Shown one piece after another: positions 26,303 to 35,170 of a stretch of DNA of 64,000 nucleotides. The number at the start of each line of letters is the position of its first letter. Position 1 is the stretch's first letter. The notes under the pieces are model-generated. The model saw nothing but the letters and a program-made list of their open reading frames with translations, did no database searches and was not told where the DNA came from. Source of the DNA: Melioribacteraceae bacterium (GTDB lineage Bacteria; Bacteroidota; Ignavibacteria; Ignavibacteriales; Melioribacteraceae). The stretch covers positions 44,276-108,275 of the forward strand of contig JAIOZI010000003.1 of NCBI GenBank assembly GCA_021740785.1, in the 5' to 3' direction. A program made the translations under genes and the position numbers.

Positions 26303-26654
26303 AATATTCTTTGTACACGGCAAGACCTTTCCTTACCAACTCATCGTTTACATTAATGATTTTTCCATTTTCTTCCACAAAAATTTTGCCGAGATACCTG
26401 CCGTATTTACCCTTTTTATCTTTTACCGTTTCGATAATTACATCTTTGTCTAGAATCATTTCACGTAAAAAATCTCTGGATTTTAATCCAGCATTTCTTT
26501 CTTCTCCTCTAATTTCCGGAGCATTAATTCCGTGCAATCTTATCTTCTCTCCTTTGATTAATGTTTTAAAACCAAGGTCTATATCGACCGTTACTGTATC
26601 GCCGTCGTAAACTTTTACAACATTTGCGCGATAAAGATATAATTTATTTTGCAT
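26301..26654 (-). CDS. Thermonuclease-family (SNase-like) nuclease
   Basis: 117 residues, a single SNase OB-fold domain without a signal peptide. V-Y-D-G-D-T-V is at 15-21, I-R-L-H-G-I-N-A-P-E at 38-47 and K-Y-G-R-Y-L-G at 83-89. R39, E47 and R86 correspond to the catalytic Arg-Glu-Arg of staphylococcal nuclease. The Ca2+ ligand Asp (usual G-I-D-x-P-E) is Asn44 here, so activity may be altered. Without an export signal its substrate is probably cytosolic. Confidence 0.85.
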   Translation of the reverse strand: MQNKLYLYRANVVKVYDGDTVTVDIDLGFKTLIKGEKIRLHGINAPEIRGEERNAGLKSRDFLREMILDKDVIIETVKDKKGKYGRYLGKIFVEENGKIINVNDELVRKGLAVYKEY

Positions 26655-26796
26655 TTGCGATCTCTCTATTGTTTATTATTTTAATGTCTAGTTTAATACG
26701 AAACTGTATTGCCGAAAATTGAATAAAGCATTTTGATTTCTGCTTTCCGGTTACCAGTACTTAAAAGGATATTTATTTTTTATAAAATAAAAGATT

Positions 26797-27342
26797 ATGA
26801 AAATAATTACTACTACGATTTTCATTTTAATTTTTGCCGGCTCAATTGCAAATGCACAAATTAAGAATTTGAGCACCGGCGCTTCATTCGGTGTTGGATA
26901 CTTAAAAGGAAATTCTCCCTCACAGACAGCGTTTACCTCAAAAATATTTATTGATTTCCTCACATTCTTCAGCAAAGATGTTTCTATTCGGATGAGCTAC
27001 TTATTCACCAAAAAGATTAATTACCTGCTTCCTGAAAATAGTACCGGGAGATATTACCCTTATATGCATGTCTTCGGAATACAAGGTTTTATTGATCAAA
27101 TTATCAGCGACGCAGTTTACATTGAAGAGGGCGCCGGAATAATAATGTTGAACGACAGGACATTCTCAGACACGGATGTTTGGAATACCGGGGCATCATT
27201 TACAATTGTGATTGGAATGGATTTACACAAAAATAAATCGAATGGTTTTTCATTGGGTGCGGGAATGGATTACGGTATAACTTTCAACAACACAACTGCC
27301 AGCTATTATTCAACTTTTCTTCAATTGCAATATCATTTTTAA
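26797..27342 (+). CDS. Small outer-membrane barrel-like protein
   Basis: 181 residues with a clear signal peptide ending A-N-A-Q. The mature part has about eight amphipathic strands rich in glycine and aromatic residues and ends L-Q-L-Q-Y-H-F, the terminal aromatic typical of barrels. It resembles OmpA- or OmpW-sized 'outer membrane beta-barrel' domains. No function can be assigned. It is a single gene, convergent with the chemosensory operon. Confidence 0.65.
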   Translation: MKIITTTIFILIFAGSIANAQIKNLSTGASFGVGYLKGNSPSQTAFTSKIFIDFLTFFSKDVSIRMSYLFTKKINYLLPENSTGRYYPYMHVFGIQGFIDQIISDAVYIEEGAGIIMLNDRTFSDTDVWNTGASFTIVIGMDLHKNKSNGFSLGAGMDYGITFNNTTASYYSTFLQLQYHF

Positions 27343-27442
27343 CTAGGTACAAACTGTTATCAATTGTGAGTTAACGACGAAATTCAAAAAAAAATCATTT
27401 ACCGATTTTTCATATCGGAAGCATGAAACAATTGATTGCATA

Positions 27443-28648
27443 TTAAGATTTTGACAAATCAACTTCCAGCATTGAGTAATCATCATCGAATGGATCATCA
27501 TCACCTTTAATTTCACGGATTTGTTTTAGTATATCATCAACCCCTTCGCTTTTTGAAAGCAAATCAATGAAATATTCCATTGACATCATGTCACCATCCG
27601 GCTGATTTACCTCAAAGCAGCCGTCACTGTAAATAAATACTTTAGAGTAGTTTCCTAATTTTATCGAATTGGATTTAAATTGGAAATCAGGCCAGTAACC
27701 AATTGCTAAATTCTTATTAAATAATTGATGCACTTCGTGATTGTCAACAGATTCCCCAGTTAACAAAACCGCCGGGGGATGACCTCCGCTTGAAAATTTT
27801 ATTTCATGATTAATCTTATTGTAAACCCCGTACCAAATTGTAAAAAATTTGTTATCCTGTTTTTCCATCGGGAATGCATTATTCAAACCCGTGAGCACGG
27901 AGCCCGGTTCGCGGAAATCAGTATCAGGAAGAGACGCCGAACGCAGCACATTCATAGCTGATATCGAAAGTAAAGCGGCGCCGACACCATGCCCGCATAC
28001 ATCAAGCAGATAGATTGCAAAATTATCTTCATCAATCCAATGGTACCCGAAAGAATCGCCTCCCAATGTTGTTGAGGGAATAAATTTCCAATCAGATTTG
28101 ATTCCATTATTTAATCTTTCAGGAAGCAGTGAACGGACATAATCCGCAGCTTCCGCAATTTCTTCTTTAAGAGCATTCTGTGAAGCAATCATTGCATCAT
28201 GTGCTTCATTTCTCTGAAGTAAATTTATGTAACCTTTGGAGTGATACCTGATTCTTGCAATTAGTTCTATTTTATCGGGCAATTTTACAAGGTAATCATT
28301 AGCTCCCCGGGCAAACGCTTCGGCTTTTGTTTTCGCTTCTTCTTTAGAAGAAAGAACAATTAAAGGAATGTCTTTAGTTGATTCATTTCCCCTGAAAAAC
28401 TTAACCAGCATCAATCCGTCGATCTCCGGCATAACGAGATCTTGTAAGATGACAGTCGGAGTCAATTCATTAGCCGTCTCAATAGCTTTAGTAGGATCTT
28501 GTAAAAAATGAAATTCAATATCGCTTTCGTCAACAAGCATCCGCCTTACAGCTTCGCCGATTATTTTTTGATCGTCGATTAAGAGTACTTTTATTTTATG
28601 CTCTGTAAGTTCAGAGGTTATTTTGTCTTTTACAGTTGTTACTTTCAT
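27443..28648 (-). CDS. Receiver-PP2C (RsbU/SpoIIE-type) phosphatase, operon output
   Basis: 401 residues. A receiver domain (about 20-140) has the acidic pair D25-D26 and D70 as phosphoacceptor (I-L-Q-D-L-V-M-P). A helical linker (150-180) leads to a PP2C-type serine phosphatase (about 185-398) with G-G-D-S-F-G, D-V-C-G-H-G and a late F-I-Y-S-D-G-C metal-binding motif. It is the last gene of the chemosensory operon, 10 bases after cheB, where Wsp systems have the cyclase WspR. Phosphorylation by CheA should control dephosphorylation of a STAS protein; the one at 24715-25044 is the nearest candidate. Confidence 0.9.
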   Translation of the reverse strand: MKVTTVKDKITSELTEHKIKVLLIDDQKIIGEAVRRMLVDESDIEFHFLQDPTKAIETANELTPTVILQDLVMPEIDGLMLVKFFRGNESTKDIPLIVLSSKEEAKTKAEAFARGANDYLVKLPDKIELIARIRYHSKGYINLLQRNEAHDAMIASQNALKEEIAEAADYVRSLLPERLNNGIKSDWKFIPSTTLGGDSFGYHWIDEDNFAIYLLDVCGHGVGAALLSISAMNVLRSASLPDTDFREPGSVLTGLNNAFPMEKQDNKFFTIWYGVYNKINHEIKFSSGGHPPAVLLTGESVDNHEVHQLFNKNLAIGYWPDFQFKSNSIKLGNYSKVFIYSDGCFEVNQPDGDMMSMEYFIDLLSKSEGVDDILKQIREIKGDDDPFDDDYSMLEVDLSKS

Positions 28649-28658
28649 AATAAACCTT

Positions 28659-29672
28659 TCAGACTGATTTGATTATTTGTTCAGCAATTTTATTCAACGG
28701 TAAAACCTTATCAACAGCACCTGCTTCAAATGCAGCTTTAGGCATACCGTAAACAATGGATGTATCTTTATCCTGCGCGATTGTAGTCATACCGGATTTC
28801 TTTATACTCAACATTCCTTTTGCACCGTCTTTTCCCATTCCTGTCAATATAACTGCAACAACTTTTCCATACCAGTTTTCCGCTACACTATTGAAAAAGA
28901 CATCAACCGAAGGACGATAAGGATAGCTTGCGGGTTCATGTGTATATTCAAATGTTAAATTCGGTTTTAAAATTAAATGATCATTTGTACCTGCAATAAA
29001 TACAGTTCCCGGACGAGGCGACTGACCGTTCTTAGCGATCTTTACTGTTAATTTAGAGTAATGATTCAGCCATTCGGCTAATCCATTTGCAAATGATTCA
29101 TCAACATGCTGAATAATCACAATTGGAGATCGAAAATTTGCCGGGATTTCCGTCAAGATTTCAGAGAGTGCTTTTGGACCGCCGGTTGATGAACCGATAA
29201 CAACCAGAGTGGGCAGATCAGTTTTTGCAATTTCCCTTTGGAAGGACTCAACCGTCGTGTCAAAACCATCGGCTCTTTTTCCAATCAGCCTGCTGATAAC
29301 CTTAATCTTTTCAACCAATACCTCGGCGCCTTCCAAACTTCCATTAATTCCAAGCTTTGGTGTTTTGACGGCATCGAGCGCCCCATAACCCATAGCGGCA
29401 AAAACTTTCGGCGAATTGCCTCTAACCGAAGCAGTTACAACTAAAATGGGAACCGAGCATGTTTGCATGATTCTCCGGGTTGATTCAACTCCATCCATGA
29501 CGGGCATAATTAAATCCATCAATACTAAGTCCGGTTTATCATCTTGAATTTTGTCAATAGCCTCCTGCCCATCCCAAGCAACCCATGCTACTTCATATCC
29601 GGGAATGGATAAAACCACCCTCTTCAATGTCTCAACGGCAATTTTAAGATCATTTACAATCGCAATTCTCAT
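28659..29672 (-). CDS. cheB: CheB protein-glutamate methylesterase/deamidase
   Basis: 337 residues. The receiver has D53 (L-M-D-L-I-M-P). The methylesterase domain is at about 155-337, with G-S-S-T-G-G-P near 160-166 (catalytic Ser), H189 in I-I-Q-H-V-D, and L-T-G-M-G-K-D-G-A containing the catalytic Asp. It should remove methyl groups from the receptors encoded upstream and also compete for CheA phosphate. The start overlaps the cheA stop by 4 bases. No cheR methyltransferase gene is present in this operon. Confidence 0.93.
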   Translation of the reverse strand: MRIAIVNDLKIAVETLKRVVLSIPGYEVAWVAWDGQEAIDKIQDDKPDLVLMDLIMPVMDGVESTRRIMQTCSVPILVVTASVRGNSPKVFAAMGYGALDAVKTPKLGINGSLEGAEVLVEKIKVISRLIGKRADGFDTTVESFQREIAKTDLPTLVVIGSSTGGPKALSEILTEIPANFRSPIVIIQHVDESFANGLAEWLNHYSKLTVKIAKNGQSPRPGTVFIAGTNDHLILKPNLTFEYTHEPASYPYRPSVDVFFNSVAENWYGKVVAVILTGMGKDGAKGMLSIKKSGMTTIAQDKDTSIVYGMPKAAFEAGAVDKVLPLNKIAEQIIKSV

Positions 29673-32392
29673 CTGTCCGGATCCCCTATTAATTCTTGGA
29701 CGGCATTAATAAGAGTATCATCATGAAAACTGCTCTTTGTTAAATAATAATTTGCTCCGACTTCAAGTCCGCGTAGTTTATCTTCTTCTCTATCTTTATA
29801 AGAAACAATAACAACCGGAATATTTTTAGTCTTTTCATTTTTTCGAATCAGTGTTACGAACTCAAACCCATTCATCCTCGGCATATCAATATCGCTGATC
29901 ACCAAATCATAATAATTTGAACGAACCGAGTTCCAACCGTCCATCCCGTTAATTGCGACATCTACAAGATAACCCTTTCCTTCGAGCAGTTTACGTTCAA
30001 CTTCTCTTACGGTTATAGAATCATCAACAACAAGAATCCTCTTCCTGTCTTCTTTACTTTCTTCATCTTCGAATGTAGATATTTTTCGTAATCTTCCACC
30101 CGAAACAATTTCTTCAATTGACCGCACTACATCATCCACATCAAAAATTAATACAGGGTCGCCGTTATCCAAAATTGATGCAGCGCTTATATCTTTAATC
30201 TTTCCTAATCGCGAATCCAACCTGTGAACCACTAAATCTCTCTCCCCGACAAATTCATCAACGACCAGCCCGTATTTGCCCGTCCTGTCGCTTACTACAA
30301 TTACCATTAACTCCCTGCCGGGTTTATGGTCTTTCCCTTTCCCTAAAATCTGCGATGCATTTACCAACCCAATATTCTCACCGTCTATCTCAAAAAATTG
30401 TTTGCTCTCAATCGATTTAATATCCGACCGGTGAAGTAAAAGGCTATGATCAATACGGGTTAACGGAAATGCGTAAGGTTCATCCCCAATTCTCACAATC
30501 AATGTTCTCATTACCGAAAGTGTAATCGGAAGCTGCATACTGAATACCGTATTTTTTCCTTTTTCACTCTCAACTCGAATAATGCCTCCAACTTCCTGCA
30601 GCATGTTCTGAACAACGTCCAATCCAACACCCCTGCCCGATATTTCCGTCACATTTTCACTTGTGGAAAACCCTGGTAAAAAAAGAAAATCGGTTAGTTC
30701 ATTATCCGTTAATTCCTTCGCCATATCTAGGGTAACATATTTTTTGGCAACTACCTTTTTCCGCAGTTTGTCAAAATTTATACCTGCGCCATCATCTTTT
30801 AATTGAATGAATAGCATTCCGGACTGGTGAGAAGCCGAGAGTTTGACCGTCCCTTCTTCCGGTTTATTATTTTTCAACCGGGTATCAATTGTTTCAATCC
30901 CGTGATCAACGGCATTTCGGACTAAATGTGTGAGAGGCGCTTTTAACTTTTCAAGTATATCTCTGTCAACTTTTGTATTCTTGCCTTCCAAAATAAACTG
31001 TACTTTTTTATTCAGCTGTTTAGCAATGTCCCTCACCATTCGTGGAAAATCACTAACGCTGTCTTCAAACGGTCGCATCCGGCTGAGAAGAACCTCCCTG
31101 TAAAGTCTATTTGATAGATTTGAAGATCGGCTGGAAAATATTTCCAGTTCCGACGACAGCTCGGCAAAATTTTTGCGGATGTGAAGAATTTGCTGCTGAA
31201 GCATATTAAATGAATCGGATGTCCGTTCATTCAATTCAATATTTTCTAATCCGTCATGAATCTTTTCATAAGTTTTGGATAGCTCTGCCTGCGTAAATTT
31301 AAACCGGGTAAAATTTTCAAGATAGTTTTGGAGATTACGTGATGCAACGAGTGATTCACTCGCTAATCCGACCAATCGATTTAAATTTTCCGCACTTACC
31401 CTTAATATTCTTTCGGAATCCTGTTCATCATCCTTATCCTTAAGTTTCCCGGTAAACCTTGCTTTTTCTTTCTTTTTTTCTTTTTTATCCTCTTCCTTTT
31501 TCTTAACCGTTTTATCTTTTTCGAAAAGGTCCAAAAGCTGAAGTGATACCTGGTCAAATTTTGATGAGTTTTTATTAATCCAGCTTGATAATTGTGAATC
31601 TTCCTGTTTGGAAACTTCAGTAAATAAATCAACCGCTTTTAATAAAACATCAACATGGGAAGTTTTTAAATTAAATTTGTCTTCCTGAACTCCGACGAAG
31701 TAGTCTTCCATCAAATGAGCAACTTTTACAACATCTTCAAGTTCAAGAATTCTAGCAGCGCCCTTTAATGAATGTGCTGCCCTCATCAATTCTTCATATT
31801 CCTGTGCAGCCGAAGGTTCGGTTTCTAAAATAAGCAAGCCCTTATTCAAAACCTGTAGTTGATCTTCCAATTCAATTTTGAATAGATTGATCATCGCAGA
31901 ATCCAATCCTTTTATTTCACCGGATTCAACTTTTTGTTTCTTCACGGGCTTTACTTTTTCAACCTGTTTTTTATTTTCCTTAGGCGGTTTCTCTTTAACT
32001 TCGGATTTATTTTCCCCGGTTATTAGATCTCTTATTTCTTCGGCTAATTTATTCAATTGATTTTCATTTTGATCCAGCCAATTCGGAATTTCTTTATCCT
32101 CCTGTTGGGAACATAAATTAAAAATATCAATGGCTTCAAACATTTTATCAATTGCTGCAGTTACCATTTTAAGTTTACTCTCTTGAACAGCAATAAAATA
32201 ATCTTCCATTGCATGGGCAAGATGAACAAAATTATCGAGGTTCAAGATTCTCGCAGCGCCTTTAATTGAATGCGAAGCGCGCATCAATGGTTCGATTTCA
32301 TTAATCTGTTCAGGATTCTTTTCCAGTTTGAGTAAACCTTCGTTAAGAACCTGGGTATTAGTTTCTAGTTCTGCTTTAAATAGATCGAGCAT
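29669..32392 (-). CDS. cheA: CheA-REC hybrid kinase with two Hpt domains (WspE-like)
   Basis: 907 residues. Two Hpt domains are present: H41 in H-S-I-K-G-A-A-R and H207 in H-S-L-K-G-A-A-R. They are separated and followed by Lys/Glu-rich linkers. Then come the dimerisation helices (about 335-445), the HATPase core (H-L-V-R-N-A-V-D-H-G, G-R-G-V-G-L-D-V), a CheW-like domain, and a C-terminal receiver with D834. The CheA-REC fusion is the hallmark of Wsp/Frz-type systems. The duplicated Hpt could give separate phosphate routes to CheB, to the own receiver and to the PP2C protein. The start is 4 bases from the WspD-like stop. Confidence 0.93.
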   Translation of the reverse strand: MLDLFKAELETNTQVLNEGLLKLEKNPEQINEIEPLMRASHSIKGAARILNLDNFVHLAHAMEDYFIAVQESKLKMVTAAIDKMFEAIDIFNLCSQQEDKEIPNWLDQNENQLNKLAEEIRDLITGENKSEVKEKPPKENKKQVEKVKPVKKQKVESGEIKGLDSAMINLFKIELEDQLQVLNKGLLILETEPSAAQEYEELMRAAHSLKGAARILELEDVVKVAHLMEDYFVGVQEDKFNLKTSHVDVLLKAVDLFTEVSKQEDSQLSSWINKNSSKFDQVSLQLLDLFEKDKTVKKKEEDKKEKKKEKARFTGKLKDKDDEQDSERILRVSAENLNRLVGLASESLVASRNLQNYLENFTRFKFTQAELSKTYEKIHDGLENIELNERTSDSFNMLQQQILHIRKNFAELSSELEIFSSRSSNLSNRLYREVLLSRMRPFEDSVSDFPRMVRDIAKQLNKKVQFILEGKNTKVDRDILEKLKAPLTHLVRNAVDHGIETIDTRLKNNKPEEGTVKLSASHQSGMLFIQLKDDGAGINFDKLRKKVVAKKYVTLDMAKELTDNELTDFLFLPGFSTSENVTEISGRGVGLDVVQNMLQEVGGIIRVESEKGKNTVFSMQLPITLSVMRTLIVRIGDEPYAFPLTRIDHSLLLHRSDIKSIESKQFFEIDGENIGLVNASQILGKGKDHKPGRELMVIVVSDRTGKYGLVVDEFVGERDLVVHRLDSRLGKIKDISAASILDNGDPVLIFDVDDVVRSIEEIVSGGRLRKISTFEDEESKEDRKRILVVDDSITVREVERKLLEGKGYLVDVAINGMDGWNSVRSNYYDLVISDIDMPRMNGFEFVTLIRKNEKTKNIPVVIVSYKDREEDKLRGLEVGANYYLTKSSFHDDTLINAVQELIGDPDR

Positions 32393-32396
32393 AATT

Positions 32397-33080
32397 TTAT
32401 GAATATACTCTCTTAATTATTGTAGCAAATAATTTTTGTTCGTCAATATATCCTATCCTGAAAGTTTCAGCATCGTAAACACCTTTAATAAAATTAACAG
32501 ATGAATTTTTTGCTGTAGACGGTGGATCGGATAGTGTTTTATTACCTAGTTTAAATATTCCATATATTTCATCAACCGGGAATACCCAAATATTTTTATC
32601 TTTCGTTATTGCGATCATCCTTTTATAAATCTTTTTTGTTTTCTCTTTTTTACTTTTCTGTTCTTCAATTGTAAAAAGATCGTGCAGACTAATTGCAATC
32701 TTTATCTCTCCCCTTACATTCACAATTCCTTTAATAATAATATCCTTTGTTTGCGGAAGACTATGAACGGTTTTTAACTCCATTATTTCAAAAATAAATT
32801 TCGAACTTATTCCAAACCATTCATCACCCAGACGAAATACAAGGAAAGTCTGTTCGTCGACCAACGAAATATCTTTTTCTTTTGATATTACATTCGTCCA
32901 TTCATCGATATAACCGGACGGGTGTTCTTGTTCGAATAAATTTAATCCGGCATCCGAAAAAACAGGGCAATTGCGGCAGTGGATGAATTTTTCCAACTCC
33001 TTACAGCTTGAGTCACCCCAGACGCCAATACTCGTCCAGCAATTTTTCTTACTCTCTATTTCTTTCTCAATTTTTTTCAT
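32397..33080 (-). CDS. CheW-domain protein with N-terminal Cys motif (WspD-like)
   Basis: 227 residues. Residues 14-41 carry C-W-T-S-I-G-V, G-D-S-S-C and H-C-R-N-C-P-V-F (C14, C26, C35, C38). This is the N-terminal signature of WspD-type CheW proteins and looks like a metal or redox site. The CheW domain follows (about 72-225; L-V-F-R-L-G-D-E-W-F, G-I-V-N-V-R-G-E). It couples receptors to CheA. The start codon shares one base with the stop of the upstream cheW gene. Confidence 0.88.
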   Translation of the reverse strand: MKKIEKEIESKKNCWTSIGVWGDSSCKELEKFIHCRNCPVFSDAGLNLFEQEHPSGYIDEWTNVISKEKDISLVDEQTFLVFRLGDEWFGISSKFIFEIMELKTVHSLPQTKDIIIKGIVNVRGEIKIAISLHDLFTIEEQKSKKEKTKKIYKRMIAITKDKNIWVFPVDEIYGIFKLGNKTLSDPPSTAKNSSVNFIKGVYDAETFRIGYIDEQKLFATIIKRVYS

Positions 33081-33526
33081 TATTCACTGAACAATAGATT
33101 CTTTACATTTTCATTAAGCAAATTAGTTACTTCCACAATATGCACCATTCTTTTTTCAAATTTGATGACTTTACTTAAAAACTTGCTTTCCTCATTATTT
33201 AACTGAACTTCATCAATTAAATTATCATCAACCTTTAGGATTTCCACCACCCTGCGTGAAATAATTCCCAGTATTTTTTTATCATTTTTAAATTTATAAT
33301 TGACCAAAATTATTCTGGAACTTAGAATATTAGGTGTATCAGTATTTTCGATTAAACTGGATAAATCAATTACAGGTACTGCGGTGCCTCTGTAATTGAA
33401 AACACCTTTTACATAACCCGGTGCTTTGGGTATGCTCGTTAATTTCAATAAAGGTATTATTTCTATAACCTCTTTGGAATCGAGCGCAAAAAAATGTTTT
33501 TCCAATTCAAATAATAATAACTGCAA
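33080..33526 (-). CDS. cheW: CheW coupling protein (WspB-like)
   Basis: 148 residues, a single CheW domain: L-L-L-F-E-L-E-K-H-F-F-A at the start, P-K-A-P-G-Y-V-K-G-V-F-N-Y-R-G-T-A-V-P-V near residues 33-52. It links chemoreceptor tips to CheA at the membrane array. It lies 5 bases after the receptor gene at 33532 and overlaps the WspD-like gene by one base. Confidence 0.92.
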   Translation of the reverse strand: MQLLLFELEKHFFALDSKEVIEIIPLLKLTSIPKAPGYVKGVFNYRGTAVPVIDLSSLIENTDTPNILSSRIILVNYKFKNDKKILGIISRRVVEILKVDDNLIDEVQLNNEESKFLSKVIKFEKRMVHIVEVTNLLNENVKNLLFSE

Positions 33527-33531
33527 TTCAA

Positions 33532-35151
33532 CTATCCTTTTTCAATATTAAATCTGCCAACCTCAACCTGCAGAGTTCTGGCAGCATCATTTAATTGTGT
33601 TAATGCCGAATTTGTTTCGCGCAGAGCGTCCGCTGTCTGTTTTGCCGCATCGGTCATTTGTGTTATGGCTTCATTAATGATCCCGGCATTTTCATTTTGA
33701 GCAGTTACTCCTTGGTTGACACTTATAAACTTTGGAATAAATTCTTGAACGTTATCAATAACGTTGTTCATGGTTTCGCTCACATCTCTAACCTCGTCAA
33801 CACCGCGCTGCACCTCTTTAGTAAACTTATCCATGCCCATTACACCTTCGGAGACGGCTGATTTCATTTCTTTAACAATCTTTTCTATATCGAGAGAAGC
33901 TACTGCAGTCTGATCTGCCAGTCTCCTGACTTCACGTGCAACAACAGAGAATCCCTTTCCGTATTCACCTGCTTTTTCGGCTTCAATGGCAGCGTTTAAT
34001 GAAAGTAAATTTATTTGCTCGGAAATTTTATTGATTGTAGTGATAACTTTGGAAATGTTAAGCGCTTTATCATTTATGAGAGCCAGTTTATCGGAAATAG
34101 TATTCGATGCACTTTTCAACTGTTCCATCACCAAGTCCATCTGAACAATACTTTCTTTTCCGTGCTCTGCCGATGCGGCTGCATTTTTTGACATCCCGGA
34201 GACCTCTTCAACCGTCTTACTTAATTCCGAAGATTGGTCGCTGATATTCCCTGTTGTTTTAACAATTTGATTCATCGTTGATGCATGTTCACTTACAGTA
34301 GCTTCCAATTCTTTTGTGCTCGCCGATATCTGCGTAACTGAAGTTTTCATCTGGATACCGGATTCTTTTATTTTGAAAATCATCTCATGCAAGTGTTCCA
34401 TAAATGCATTGAATGATACGGCAAGCATACCGATTTCATTTTGTTCTTTTATTTGTATTCTTTCGGTAAGATCACCTGAATTTGAGGCAAGCTCATCAAA
34501 CTTATTATTAACATCAGTAAGCGGTTTTAACTTTTTATATACTATTACTAAACCGCTAATAAAGAGCAAAATTAATAGACCAAGAGATACATTGAGCAAG
34601 ATCATATAGGAATTCGTAACAACTGCAATCTTGTCAACTTCCGCTTGTTTCCAGTTTGAAGTCAACTCATCAAACTCACTTAATGCTGTTTTAACTCTTC
34701 TGAATTCCGAATCGTAATTTGATCCGTTAATAACTTCATCCGCTTTTCTGAATTCTTCATTATCAACCATTTCCATCGCCCGTTTATCCAAATCAACAAT
34801 AAAATCGGATAGATCTTTTACTTTTTGAAACGAATTAATTATTTGTTCAGGAAGCCCATGCTTAATTATTCGATTAAAAAGTAACTCGCGCGTCAAATTG
34901 TCGTTTACTTCACTGAAATAATTTTTCTTATAAATTTCTTCCTGTTTATCCACATAATTTAAGGCAAGCGAAGCAAGCTGATCAATTTTATCTTCAAACT
35001 CTCTTACGATTTTAGAAAGATCAGCCTTCGAGTTAATCATATCCCGTTCACGTTCAAGACTAAAATCATAGAGAAGCAAAAGAAAAATCGTTACAAGTGA
35101 AAGAATAATACTTGATCCGATAAACATTTTTAAAAGTGTTGTTAGCCTCAT
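33532..35151 (-). CDS. Chemoreceptor with helical periplasmic domain
   Basis: 539 residues. Membrane helices are at about 7-27 and 180-203, with a helical periplasmic domain of about 150 residues (4HB-like) between. HAMP follows (about 205-260), then the methyl-accepting signalling domain with the tip [20 protein letters not shown]. Of the four receptors in the operon its sensor domain is most like WspA. It has no C-terminal tethering pentapeptide. Nineteen bases separate it from the receptor gene upstream. Confidence 0.9.
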   Translation of the reverse strand: MRLTTLLKMFIGSSIILSLVTIFLLLLYDFSLERERDMINSKADLSKIVREFEDKIDQLASLALNYVDKQEEIYKKNYFSEVNDNLTRELLFNRIIKHGLPEQIINSFQKVKDLSDFIVDLDKRAMEMVDNEEFRKADEVINGSNYDSEFRRVKTALSEFDELTSNWKQAEVDKIAVVTNSYMILLNVSLGLLILLFISGLVIVYKKLKPLTDVNNKFDELASNSGDLTERIQIKEQNEIGMLAVSFNAFMEHLHEMIFKIKESGIQMKTSVTQISASTKELEATVSEHASTMNQIVKTTGNISDQSSELSKTVEEVSGMSKNAAASAEHGKESIVQMDLVMEQLKSASNTISDKLALINDKALNISKVITTINKISEQINLLSLNAAIEAEKAGEYGKGFSVVAREVRRLADQTAVASLDIEKIVKEMKSAVSEGVMGMDKFTKEVQRGVDEVRDVSETMNNVIDNVQEFIPKFISVNQGVTAQNENAGIINEAITQMTDAAKQTADALRETNSALTQLNDAARTLQVEVGRFNIEKG

Positions 35152-35170
35152 TTTTATATCCTTTTAAGCA

